From contig OX235271.1 in NCBI GenBank assembly GCA_944472155.2, positions 122,765,329 through 122,829,328 of the forward strand: a DNA stretch of 64,000 nt, in the 5' to 3' direction. This document shows positions 35,681-46,406 of this stretch, in pieces. Position numbers and translations under genes: made by a program. Each line of letters begins with the position of its first letter. Within the stretch, counting starts at the first letter, position 1. The notes beneath the pieces are model-generated. The model was not told the DNA's origin, ran no database searches, and was given only the letters and a program-made list of their open reading frames with translations. The stretch is from Trichobilharzia szidati. Its lineage: Eukaryota > Platyhelminthes > Trematoda > Strigeidida > Schistosomatidae.

Positions 35681-35934
35681 ACAAAAGCTCCTGCACCGGG
35701 AGTCAGATCCAAGCAACCTAACTGAAAGCCAGGGATTCTAACCGCCAAATGAAGCGGAACCAGCAGGACTGCTGTTAACGGCGAAATCATACATAATATT
35801 CCAGTGTGGAGCCTTGAAAGTTTTAAACTAGTGTCTATTAGTCTGTATTCCTAATGATTTTAGCCTGTATTCAATAAATTAGAATTTTTGGAGCACTAAT
35901 CATTTATATATAAGAATAGTAATATACTACTAAC

Positions 35935-36099
35935 CTTCATCATAAGTATTAAAGTGTTCAGTGCGATCATTGTCATGATGTAATATTCAAATGGACTTGA
36001 GACAACCAGTCTCCATATTCTGTATTTTGTTGATGCAATGTTACTGGGCATATATCTACACAAGGGTTTTGCATTGATTGCAAATTCAATGCACTGTTT
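35935..36099 (-). CDS. Cav2: Calcium channel alpha-1, exon: III-IV linker and domain IV S1
   Basis: Fifty-five residues, phase 0 at both ends (acceptor aatctatag, donor GTTAGT). Begins [20 protein letters not shown]; a second AG six bases further in would give the same frame minus KQ, but alignment with vertebrate NERACIDFAISAKPL favours the longer form. The rest ([17 protein letters not shown] and the S1 helix to LILMMK) strongly matches the Cav2 pattern [30 protein letters not shown] at most positions. Confidence 0.95.
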
Positions 36100-38124
36100 C
36101 TATAGATTAAAGTTATAAAAACAAATAAAAATCATTTAGGTTAAGTTTTATTAACAAATGGTTTATAAGTCAAGTACAGTATTTACAAGTATTTCTAATA
36201 ATGGTGTCATTCTGGATTCTCATCACTATAAAGTTAGGTGCTTACAGTTAGCTATATGAAACTGTAGGTCAAACAGCTTCTTATCTCTAACTGGCTAGTC
36301 AGTTAACTTGTTTGGCTGATAAGTTACACCTTACAATTCACGTTTAAGTTGATGCACGATTACCTGGCAAACAAAATTTATTTAATAAGATACGTAAAGC
36401 TGTCATGACTGTTTATAAGCCCCAGGTATTTCGAGGTGTTTTGATTAAATTTTAATGGCATATTTGCTCATATTACCACTTCATACCATTTTTACTTCAC
36501 TTAACTACGTAGTATTTGCTGTCATGGGTTTCAGTTTTCGGTCAGTAACATTTTCTAACTGGTAATCGACTCATCGCTAACCAACGCTGAAATTTGTATA
36601 TTTGAATGACCACAGGTTTCGCATTAGCAACTTATTCCTTACCTGACTGGTGGTTTGTGTTCGGAAACCTACCGGATGGATCCTCAGTTAAATCATGTTT
36701 GATAAGTCAATGTTTGTACGCATGTTTAAAGTGTAAGACAGCGTATTCATCTTGCAGACGTTTGTATCAGCATATTTATTTTTAAGTTTTATTCTGTTTT
36801 CAACTGCGTCTTGCATTCATGTGTCATGAACAATATTATTTCATGAAATTTCAAAGGATTTCAGTGCAACTGATACTTTCGAATTAGAAAATTAGTCAAG
36901 AAGACTTTGTTGAAGACTCTGTTTTGATTACACCATAGTATCACATCACTGAATTCAGGCTGTCTGTCGTAAGTGTAAGGTATCGATAAATTTAACATTC
37001 TGTTAACAATTTTCATAAATCAGTTAGGTTACAGACTCAGTAGAAACCTTACTGTTGTTAACAATCCATTAGTCCTTAATTATAATGAACGCATAACTAT
37101 AAAACCTGAAGGAGAAAGTGTTGGGAAGCATGGTTTTTGTTTAATAATTATTGTTAACCAACTGCTTCATAAATATTCCTTACACTGATTCATTTTCGCA
37201 AGTCATGTTTATTTTCTGGTTAGATGTATAACCAGTATAAAATTATTAGTCAAAGCAAGCAAAAAAAATCACAAAGTGGTCGTTATATATGAAAATGTGA
37301 AAAGTAGAACTGGTATATTACAAAACATGAGTGATTATGTTAAATCAGTTCAGTTAGGCGGAAGATCACATTTTCATACAGGTATTCAGTAAAGGCTAAT
37401 AAGTATGATGAGTCAGTATTCAAGGTATCACCGATTGTTTTGATTTTTGTTTCCATATATCAATTAATTATTAATTAACTTGCTTAGCTGATAACTTTAT
37501 CCACTGTCAGAACAAGTGAGTGCAGAATAAACGTTAAAGTAATACTATTATTTCCAATTATTTAAACAAAACTTTATCAGTTTTAGATTTTCCCGTCGAT
37601 TGATTGGACCGAAATGCTGGGCTCCTTGTTCAGATGCTTTTAGGATTTCTGGTCATGTAACTTAAAGTCAAGTGATGGGTGGTGACTGGCAGTGGAATCC
37701 AGGACGCACGTTTCGTCCTATTTGGGAATCGTCATCTGAATGTACCTGCATTCTTCAGTTAGTGACGGTATTCCCACATCCAGGTGACGAGTTTGAAATA
37801 GGAGACGAAATGCACGTCCTGGATTCCACTGCCAGTTACCATCCACCAGTTGACTTCAAATCTTTGTCAGCTTTATTCAGTAATATGCTTACTAGTTTGG
37901 TCATCATTAAGTATCTATTTCAGCAGCTATAAATCCGTTAAACTTGTGCTCGCTAATAAAACTGCTATTATTGATGCCTTTATGGGAGATTTTTATTCTC
38001 ACTCAAGTCTATTAAACAATGCTATCCGTCAATCTTTAAAGCATAGTGTGTCGCTTTATTACTACGGAGTAAAATATACCTACTAATAAGTAGTAAAACG
38101 CAAATGAAAACAAAATTTACTTAC
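36100..38124 (-). other. Channel intron, 2.0 kb
   Basis: Holds a head-to-head pair of Smalpha-like fragments (37586-37858). The rest shows nothing identifiable. Confidence 0.65.
37586..37858. mobile_element. Back-to-back Smalpha fragments in inverted orientation
   Basis: After the family head GATTTTCCCGTCGATTGATT, a minus-strand hammerhead region lies at 37690-37748 (GTCC..AAATAGGACGAAACGTGC) and a plus-strand one at 37776-37832 (GTGACGAG, GACGAAATGCACGTCCTGGA). The minus copy keeps GAAA, a 3-bp stem III (ACG-TG-CGT) and cleavage C but has AGATGACGA in place of CTGATGAGT. The plus copy has a disrupted stem II. Confidence 0.82.
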
Positions 38125-38326
38125 TTGGTTTTTATCTAGTTCGTGATCTACTAATTCGTTTTCACCCTGTTCTTGAAAAGTAATTATAATTAAGGCCACA
38201 AAGATATTTACAAAGAAGAATGGAAAAACGATAAAAAATATAATATAGAAAATTGCCATCTGTTGACTATGATCTTCTACCGGTCCATGGTTTACTTCTG
38301 TAGCATCCATTGAATTCTTTAGAATG
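38125..38326 (-). CDS. Cav2: Calcium channel alpha-1, exon: domain III S6 and start of III-IV linker
   Basis: Starts with 1 nt after acceptor tatttag and ends phase 0 before GTAAGT. Encodes ILKNSMDATEVNHGP, the S6 approach, then S6 (IFYIIFFIVFPFFFVNIFVALIIITFQEQGE) and ELDKNQ of the III-IV linker. The VFPFFFVNIFVALIIITFQEQG core is nearly invariant in Cav1/Cav2 S6; LKNSMDAT corresponds to LKHSVDAT of vertebrate Cav2. Confidence 0.96.
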
Positions 38327-38852
38327 CTAAATAAAAGTAGAATTAAAGAATAAATAAACAACAAAAATGCAATCACATTAAAGCATTTATTAGTTAATTA
38401 GCATTATTAAAACTTTGTTTTCTAGGGTAATCAGAGAAAATTATGTATTCCGAACAAATAACAGAACAATTTGATTGAGAAAATTTCTTACTACTCAAAA
38501 GATTTTCAGGTTTTCCTAGGTCGGAGTTTTTACTGACGGGACACGACTTCGGAATCCACCAAAGGTATCATTAATTGGTTTTATATGAGGAATGTAGCTT
38601 ATCTTTGACAGATTATGCAGTGATAAATTTCCAGAGAACAATATTGTAGTTGAGATGTATTTATGAATGAAGATATTAGAAAAAATGACATTTTGGTTCC
38701 TTCTGGACAGTATGATTAAACATGGTACAGAATACCAAACATGGTTTATTGAAAAATATTTAATCCTTGTACGGAATCTCAGTATATCATCTGACATGAC
38801 ATTAATCAGTCTGAAGCATGTTACAATCTCATAAGATACCTTACCGGTAAAG

Positions 38853-39084
38853 TTTTTTTTTCCTTCACGTTCCCAGTGGAACATAGAGCTTCAAGCTGGT
38901 GGCTTGAAGTTTCTGTAGCAGTGTTTTATTTTACAGGAGGGGGTTGCTAGCCTCATGCCCAACCTTTCCTCTTCACCAGCATTATTTCTGGCTTAGCGAG
39001 GTGAAGGAGTGCGTCGGCTGGGGATCGAACCCCGGACCATGTGCATGATCGGCGAGCATCCTAACCGCTATGCCACCGACGCAC
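38853..39084 (-). mobile_element. SINE-C with 12-bp target duplication
   Basis: Full-length copy on the minus strand: tRNA-like head 39084-39009 with a perfect 7-bp acceptor stem (GTGCGTC/GACGCAC), A box TGGCATAGCGGTTAGGATGC and B box GGTTCGATCCC; a body; then a tail TGAAGCTCTATGTTCCACTG and an A-rich 3' end. It is flanked by TTACCGGTAAAG (38841-38852) and TTACTGGTAAAG (39085-39096), a target-site duplication that fixes both ends. Confidence 0.92.
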
Positions 39085-39177
39085 TTACTGGTAAAGTGCA
39101 CAATGATAATTTGAGAGGTACTTAGGAAGGTATCTGAGTAAAGTTTATCACTTAGGGACGTAATTAGATTATTTATT

Positions 39178-39600
39178 TTTATTATTCCCTTGCGTTCCGA
39201 GTGGAACATAGGGCTTCAACAACACATTTCCACTTCGTCCTATCTTCTGCCATTCTCTTCAGCTGGGTCGACGACTGATCAAACTCTCATCTCTTCCTCA
39301 CACTATCTCCTCCAAGTCACCCTCACACCGACGACACACTCGTCGCTTCCAATTTGGATTCCACTCGACGGCCTCGCGTTCGATTTCGTTCAGCGGCCTC
39401 CTCAATGTATGCCTGATCCATCTCCACTTTCTCCCACATATTTGTTGAGCGATCGGCTCTTGGTTGATTATTCCACTGCGGAATTTTTGTTGCTAATTCT
39501 TTCTGGCTGGCCATTTGATCTCCAGTATGGAGCTAGTGAAGGCAGCTGTTGATGAAAGTCTACAACCTGTTGGAAATCCTTTTCGTGACTCGCCAAGTTT
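39178..39600 (-). mobile_element. LINE-D 3' end, copy 2
   Basis: Minus-strand translation in shifting frames gives RWKWIRHTLRRP, NEIEREAVEWNPNWKRRVCR and EVEM, the C-terminal block (RWRWIGHxLR..P, AIxREALxWNPxGxRxxGRP) of schistosome non-LTR retrotransposons, then the tail TGAAGCCCTATGTTCCACTC and GCAAGGGAATAATAAAAATA. Several frameshifts and stops make it a dead copy. Confidence 0.78.
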
Positions 39601-41820
39601 CTGAACCGTATAGAAAAACCAAATAGGGTAGAAGTGATGTGTTATCTTGTGCAGAAAGTTAGGTGGTCTGGCAAGTCACATAGGTCACCCAGATGGGATA
39701 CTTAGAAATTGTTAGTCCAAATTACTTCACTCTTCTACGTGTAAGTTTCAATCATCATTCTAATTAAGCACAGTGATAATGGTGAAGATGCACTAGCAAG
39801 CCATTGGAATATACTGTTCAATGGCAGAATGACTTTTTCTAGATAGAATCTGTTTTACCCAATGTTGTTATTTTTGTATTTACTTCACAAAATATCAATA
39901 ATGATTTTTATTCTATTTTAATTTTTTTCCTGGTTGCATTTTATTTAATTAACCTGGAAATGTGTATCCAGCGTGGAATAAACTTAATTATCCAGAAATT
40001 AATAATTAAATAGATGCTTAAACACGTTGTCAACAATCTGTTCAGTTTTTTACATTTATAATCAATAAACTTGTTTAATTAATTTTAACCACTAGAGAAG
40101 CGGGATAATGTACCGTGATAAACTTGTACAACTAAGTCTGAACTACTGTTGGTAATAGTAGTAATATTGGTAGTAAGAGTGGACGAGTCAGTGATATGTA
40201 GAAATATACAAGATTTAAGAGGAAAATAATATAAGAAACGAATAACTTGAAACATGATAAAAGCTATTTACGTAGGAAAGATTAAATACAGTATTGGTCA
40301 GAGGTCATATATAACTTCCCGTTTTTTCTCTATTTGTAAAATTAGAATAGGTTAAGAAGATGAACATGTTTGTGAGATAGAAATAGGTTAGTTTTAAAAT
40401 TCCTACAAGCCAAATATTCAACTTATCCAATTTGCATGTGCATGAAGTGCGACAGTGAATAGGACATATAGGGAGTAGGCTGATCCTTTCTAATTGGGTT
40501 TCATTATGTGAAAGACATAAGATATGCTGACTGACTCATCAACATGGAACTATGCACACAAATACATCATTTCAAGATATCAAAATTCGAAGAAGCGCAC
40601 ATACAGAAAGAGAAAAGAAATGTTATGAAACTACACAAAGTGAAGATATTCGCAAAAGAGAATAATTAAGTGGAGATCAGTAAGGAATTTCATAATCCAA
40701 ATGATTAAAAGAAGTGGATATATCCTGGTCGTTGTGTGAGATTACTAACCCTGTCACCATGAGTATATATTTATATACATTTATCGATTAACAAACACAC
40801 CAGTCCGGTAACCTACATCCACACATGTAGCTCTTACCAAAGCTCAGTGGCTTGATAGATTCGTGTCTTATGTTTCTTTTACCTTCCCTGTTTTTTCCGA
40901 ACCTAATCCTAACATTGCTCGTCCAGGGAAACAAAGGCTCCACATCTGTAACACATTTCCTGTCTCACTTAATGCATTTACACTCCATGCCTAATTTCAT
41001 TATTACTGATATTATCGCTGCATGTAACATAGGCGCCTAGAAGCAAACACCTACGATCGTTAATCACTAACTTTTTCATACTATTCTCTTTTAACGGTTA
41101 TGTCTGACACCTCTAACGTAGAATGGAGCATATTAAACATTTGCAACATTAGAATATATTATATTTTGAGACAGAATGATCTATAGGTGTACTGATCATC
41201 ACTAGTTTAAGTAAGTACCTGATCTATGGTACATAACATGATGTACTGTAGTTTTGCATCATCTGACCTAGTTGTCCATGTTATACAAATAATCAATAGG
41301 CCTCTATTACGAATCATTAAGCACTAAGCTTCACGTCTGTTTATAGCCGAAAATCATTCACTACGTATTAGTTTTATGAAGTTAGAGGGAAATTTTTAGG
41401 CGCATCAATGGTATTATTCTCTTATTTTTTGCTTTTTTGAGCGAAGTATGAGGCGACAGCTAGTGAATCGCTAATTTTTGTAGAGGAATATTACACATCT
41501 TACATAACAGATCAAGAAAACAGCCATTAGTTGATTTTTACATACTTTTACGAGGATAAAATGCCTCGCCTAATGATTGTGCAAACAGAACGTAAATATT
41601 CAGTACTTACGGTTTTGGTCAGCCTGATAAAGTTATGGGACAGACCCGTCTGTGTTGAATAAGTTACCTACCTAGCTTAGATAAATGACTAATTTATGTG
41701 ATAATCATACACTGTATTTTGTAGCTATGTCAAAACCAAACAAATTAAATTCGTAAATGGTACAATTCAAATATCCTTCTACAAAGGACCAAACAAAACT
41801 AATTAACGATAAATATTTAC

Positions 41821-41961
41821 CCAGGCCATCCTTCCCCTGTTGTAACGGTGAAAAGTGTAAGCATAGCTGTTATCACATTATCGTAATGGAAATCTCTTGA
41901 ACTCCATACCCGAGCTTTTACAACAGGCACAAGACTGTCATCATAGGAAAAAAAGTAACCT
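41821..41961 (-). CDS. Cav2: Calcium channel alpha-1, exon: domain III pore loop with selectivity Glu
   Basis: Starts with 1 nt completing Gln after acceptor ccttcacag; ends GG before donor GTAAAT. Encodes the turret ([19 protein letters not shown]), then [23 protein letters not shown], the pore helix and selectivity filter. The Glu of TTGEGW is the domain III member of the EEEE calcium-selectivity ring and is intact, so a calcium-permeable pore is expected. The next exon completes the WPG-I-L-K junction in frame. Confidence 0.96.
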
Positions 41962-42240
41962 CTGTGAAGGATAAAGAAAAACACAAGCAAGTTGTGAGAT
42001 TTTAATTCATTTGCACACATTATCATTTAAAATGTTTTGATGACCTAAGTAAACAAATAATATGTGGTTAAATTTTTCAAGAAAACCCCGTCATATGTTT
42101 CTATTTGAGAGTCTTAAAGTTTGCCGATAAACTTTAAATAATCTCACACCAGAAAGATTATGCGATAATATTAAATTATTCACATCCATTCTAGTTTTAA
42201 GTAACTCGTGGCATCACTATAATAATTACAACTGAAAATG

Positions 42241-42503
42241 TTTTTTTTATTCCTTCACTTTCCCAGTGGAACATAGGGCTTCAAGCTAGATGCTTGAAGT
42301 TTCTGTATCAGTGTTTATTTGTACAGGATGGGGTTGCCAGCCTCATGCCCACCCTTTCCTCTTTACCAGCTTTATTTCTGGCTTATCGAGGTAAAGGAGT
42401 GCGTCGGCCGAGGACCGAACCCCGGACCATGTGCATGGTCGGCGAGGGTCCTAACCACTGTGCCACCGACGCACAGCAGCTGCATTACTGTCACTAATAA
42501 AAG
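42241..42503 (-). mobile_element. SINE-C with 18-bp perfect target duplication
   Basis: Minus strand: tRNA-like head at 42474-42399 (acceptor stem GTGCGTC/GACGCAC; B box GGGTTCGGTCC), body, tail TGAAGCCCTATGTTCCACTG and (A)n. It is flanked by TAATTACAACTGAAAATG at 42223-42240 and 42504-42521. The duplication shows that 29 extra bases (42475-42503) at the element's 5' side were inserted together with it, beyond the tRNA-like head seen in the 38.9 kb copy. Confidence 0.93.
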
Positions 42504-43739
42504 TAATTACAACTGAAAATGTTGGCTTACTCTAATTTTGACAGAGGAAGCGATGCTGGATAGCTAATAGTCACGTCGATAGTAGTTTTCTTTTAAGTAT
42601 TATTTCCCCTTTTTTGGAACTATATTTGTGCAATGTAGCCTATAAGAGATTTTAATATGAAGTAGTATACTATTCCAGTATTCTCGAGAATTAAGCTGAA
42701 TATGTAAATAACAGTCTACTGATCACTAAGCAGTAACTAGCAGTCGCGAGTAACTTGCTTACCTCGTCATCTGACAGTTCTAAGATCCATTTATTATAGC
42801 AATACTCTGCTCTAGAGTCTCCACACCGAATGGTTTTCAGTAATTCCCTTGCTGATATAACTGAACATTAAGTCCCCAGCATAATCGAGAAATAAGTCTC
42901 GAATACTTTACAATTTAGCCTTCTTAAAATTCCTCAGGTCTTATCGGAATCTCAATATGCTTTCTCTGAATATCACCTGACTCATTTGAGGTTGGTTTCA
43001 ACTGTTGGTGTTGAAATCAGAGAGTGGGATGCACTTCTATAAACTTTGTCAGTTCTTCAGAATGCCTTGAACTTGTAGCGTAGTGAGGTAATTGCAAATA
43101 TTATTTGGCTAAAGAGAGCTTGAATGCTGACAGATCGATTTGAAAGCTTTACTGCATATCATCGATAAAAATGCTTCAGTTTATTCTGACTATCAAGAAT
43201 TTTTTTAGAGTGAGTGACTTTCTACTTTCTATCTTCCAGCAAATAAATAAAAGTCAGTTGCAAAATAGAAATGTTTTTTTAAAACTCAACTGCTTGAACA
43301 CTGAGTTTACTCTATATTCGCGCTAAGTTTCCACTTGTCATATACTCCTAAAATATAAATGTGGTTTTCTAATCAATAGACTCCTTACAACTGACTGAGT
43401 TGACATGATGTCTGCTACTCATTTGCGTTTTACTGTTTTAAAGGTGTAATACAAAATTCCCGTTAGTGTAGTTATTTCAACAGATTTGTTCAGTTGTTAA
43501 ATATGCCATTCAGTAAATAAGTGTAGTTTCAGATACAGGCTAAATGTCATCAGAAACCAACTGACCATATTTTAAAAACCATCGAGAGGAATTACTATGC
43601 AAATCTGTTTGTTTAATTTTTTGGGGATAATTGTTGTAGTAATGAATCGTTGTTCAGATTTCGTCAGCTTTTGACTATGCAGAAAATAACACCCGGGTCA
43701 AGGTAATGTTAACCCCACCTAGTTAACTAGCTTTCTAGT

Positions 43740-43850
43740 TTTCTAGCCAGTCCCAAGCCCGGGTAAAGAGGGAAGGTTAGGCGTGGGGCTAGCAACCCTA
43801 CACCTCAAAAGCTATCAAACTGCTAGAGAAACCTCAACGCACAAAAGTAT
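43740..43850 (+). repeat. LINE 5'-region-like fragment
   Basis: GCCCGGGTAAAGAGGGAAGG and GCGTGGGGCTAGCAACCCTA resemble the sequence common near the start of schistosome non-LTR elements, and also the body of SINE-C (GTAAAGAGGAAAGGGTGGGC..GGCTGGCAACCC). Truncated on both sides. Confidence 0.5.
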
Positions 43851-44098
43851 ATTAAAAATACAAGGCAATGTGCTACGAATTCACGCTTTATTCAGTAAGG
43901 CTATACAGTGGATATGTAATGAAAGCAAAGTATAGTCTTTCAGTACTAGGGCATAGAAATAAAATCAACACGTCAATCAGTCAATATTTTAATTGCTGTA
44001 AAGCATGCAGAAGCATACCAGTTGCCTAATTTATTTCACTTGCTTACATATATTTCTTTATATAATGTTGATAACATAGATAATATTGAAGCACTTAC

Positions 44099-44259
44099 TG
44101 ACAGTCATCTTTTGTTAGCTTTGACAAATCATTGCAATAAAAAAATTTCCCCTGAAATAACTGAACTGCAACGATAGAGAATATAAATTGGAATAATATG
44201 TACACAACTAGAATTATGCAAACGTTCTTCAGAGAACTAACCACACAGTCGAAGACTGC
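44099..44259 (-). CDS. Cav2: Calcium channel alpha-1, exon: domain III S4-S5 linker, S5 and turret start
   Basis: Starts phase 0 after ctatttcag and ends with 2 nt (CA) before donor GTAAGT. It encodes [13 protein letters not shown] (S4-S5 linker), the S5 helix ([21 protein letters not shown]) and [18 protein letters not shown] at the start of the extracellular pore turret. [12 protein letters not shown] and AVQLF-GKFFYC are Cav2 hallmarks. The two turret cysteines (in FYCND and DDC) match the conserved pair in vertebrate channels. Confidence 0.95.
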
Positions 44260-46321
44260 CTGAAATAGAAATTTTTGAAAATAAAAATAAAATTTGTAAT
44301 GTTAACAGTGCTTTTTATGTGTGTTAATGTATTGCATAGGTGAATATACTTTGTAATGAGGAAGGTTTTGTGTACCAGTGCAAATCGTTTTCACTATATT
44401 ACCTAAAGTTAGTTGATAATACGACAATTGAGGTTTGTTTCCAGATAGCTTATTTTACTAAGATCTATCAGACTACATTTGGCGCGATTCCCAAGATTTG
44501 TGGCTTGGCAGAGCGAAATTTCTTGAATCTAAGATATTCAGGTGGAGGGAGGACTGACTACTGAATCTTCGTTTGTCGAATCAACAGCGAACACATGCCT
44601 CTAGAATGCTTCAACACTTATTTAAGGAATTCTATAAAATTCCGTTGCCAATAAACAAGGAAAGAACAAAGTACTAAGAAAAACCAAAAATCAAAGTCGT
44701 GTGATTACTTCTGTGTGGTTATCAGAAATGAATGTTTGAGATGTCGTCCTTTATATAATATTCACTCACTGTTAGCTTTATTAAATAAACAAACTAACAT
44801 GGAACCAAAGTTATAAAACTGATTCAACATCTTGAGTTAATAGTTCGATTTAAACAAGTGTTTATGAACCTCAAAATAGTCTAAAATATCTATAAGCCAA
44901 GATGAAGATTATCCTTCGAGCCTTTATTCTTTGGAGTAGCCATTTCAAGGATGTTTCAGTGCTTCTCAGACACTGATGAAATTTGCACAGGCCATTATCT
45001 GAGCTCATGTGAATCTACCAGTCTTCGTTAATTGCTAAACTGACATTGTTCTTCAAATTAGTTGGCATAAATAATTGCAGGGAAAATAAAACCCTTGTAA
45101 ATCCAAAAATCAGATGAAAGGCGATTGTGAATGTCCCACAAAATTTGTCCAAAAGAACATCATCTCACAGAACATTTATGTAAAATCATCTTCAGAGGAG
45201 AGCAAATATACATTCAATAAGTGACTTTACTGCTCTTGAGAAGACTTCGCCCTGTTAGGTTCACCAAGCCACGGAAACTGCTATTTATTATCAGATGATT
45301 TCAATAAATAGTTTTTTAGATTCGGCATCTTCAAGCTACCTAGTGAACAAATATGTGGAGGAATAATACTTTGCCGAATAACATATACAGGCCTTTTTTC
45401 CAATGTGGTTAGTACTGACTTCGAAATTAAAGTATCTCATCGTATTTATCTGATGTTAAGTTTAAAAATACTGCTGTAAATCAATAAAAACATTTAAAAA
45501 ACTCAACTATGAATACATGGAAAGCCCAGTGTTTACAAACCGCTAAAATGGACTAAGCATCAATTCTATTTTATTTATTACCTATCAGCTTATGAAGACG
45601 CAAACAAAAGGGATGTTGCTAGAAACACTACAAATACAATTATGATATATATCACTTAGAAGGCTATATTTATTTTCACGTGTATCTATTTTGGCAGATT
45701 TACTACTTCTGTAGGCATTTTGAGGTATATATTAATATATAACGCCTTAGTTTAGAGAATCAATACTATTTTATGTAATCAATAAGAACTGTCTAGTAAG
45801 AGGCGTGACCAGAGGATGCGTCAAAACAACATTATTTCTTATGTAATTTTAAGATAAGTGGTATGATGTTTCTAGTTAAAAAAAATAAATAACTATACCC
45901 TTTATACTGGCCTACGGAAATTGAAACTTGATTATTCTGTCTATACCTAGTAAAACTAATTATGTTCTGTGGATAAAGTATTAACTTTTAGGGGAGATAT
46001 CTCTTATTCAAATAACTGCATTTCATTTCCATTTCCGTTCAGTCGACGAATCCTGTGTTTTTATTTCATATTTTGAAAACATCAGCTGACTAAATTGAGG
46101 GTTTACACTGAAGAAATCAGTAGCTCTAGTTTAATACTCTTTACATCGCTTAAATTACGCAGTCATTTAAGAAAAAAGAATCTGTATAATACAACGTATT
46201 ACTTAAGGCTGAGTTTCTGTTAGTTTAATGCATTAATTCCTTTGAGTCATTATATACAATAAAAAGGTAAATTAGTTGCTTTTATTGAACGGAATTTGAC
46301 TGGAGACATTTATAAACTTAC
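44260..46321 (-). other. Channel intron, 2.1 kb
   Basis: Holds the partial TIR element E3 (44530-44778). Other sequence is unremarkable. Confidence 0.65.
44530..44778. mobile_element. TIR element E, copy 3 (partial)
   Basis: Shares GGTGGAGGGAGGACTGA, CTGAATCTTCGTTTGTCGAA and AAGTCGTGTGATTACTT with copy 2, and its right end (reverse complement AACAGTGAGTGAATATTATA..GACGACATCTCAAACATTCA) matches the family terminus. No left terminus was recognised, so it is truncated or diverged. Confidence 0.6.
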
Positions 46322-46406
46322 TTTCAACTTAGGTACTCTCCGAATAGTCTTTAAAGGTCTCAGCACTCGAAGAACGCGTAGTGATTTTATTGTACTCAAA
46401 TTTTTA
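46322..46406 (-). CDS. Cav2: Calcium channel alpha-1, exon: domain III S4 voltage sensor
   Basis: Twenty-eight residues between acceptor attaccaag and donor GTAAGT. The first nucleotide completes the Arg codon begun in the previous exon. The S4 helix shows basic residues at every third position (K-S-L-R-V-L-R-V-L-R-P-L-K-T-I-R-R), the voltage sensor, followed by VPKLK at the start of the S4-S5 linker. The K-T-I-(K/R)-R-(L/V)-P-K-L-K ending is characteristic of Cav2. The acceptor has an A-rich rather than pyrimidine-rich upstream tract but is the only one that keeps the frame. Confidence 0.93.

Larger units (their letters stand above)
33316..35934 (-). other. Channel intron, 2.6 kb
   Basis: Holds a truncated SINE-C (33826-34012), an LTR-like segment (34577-34970) and a tRNA-Gly-like relic (35610-35680). 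Confidence 0.65.
38327..41820 (-). other. Channel intron, 3.5 kb
   Basis: Lies between the domain III pore loop and S6 exons. It holds SINE-C (38853-39084) and a LINE-D 3' end (39178-39600). From 39600 to 41820 only AT-rich sequence with no clear family is seen. A 122-codon minus-strand frame (38516-38884) starts inside the SINE and is not recognised. Confidence 0.65.
41962..44098 (-). other. Channel intron, 2.1 kb
   Basis: Holds SINE-C (42241-42503) and a short LINE 5'-region fragment (43740-43850). Confidence 0.65.

Noticed and set aside
38516..38884. 122-codon minus-strand frame
   Set aside because: Begins within SINE-C sequence and shows no family resemblance.
39009..39084. Functional tRNA gene
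   Set aside because: The acceptor stem is perfect and both boxes are good, but the anticodon arm is abnormal (GACCATG-CA-CATGGTC type in the sister copy), and it is the head of a SINE with a target duplication.
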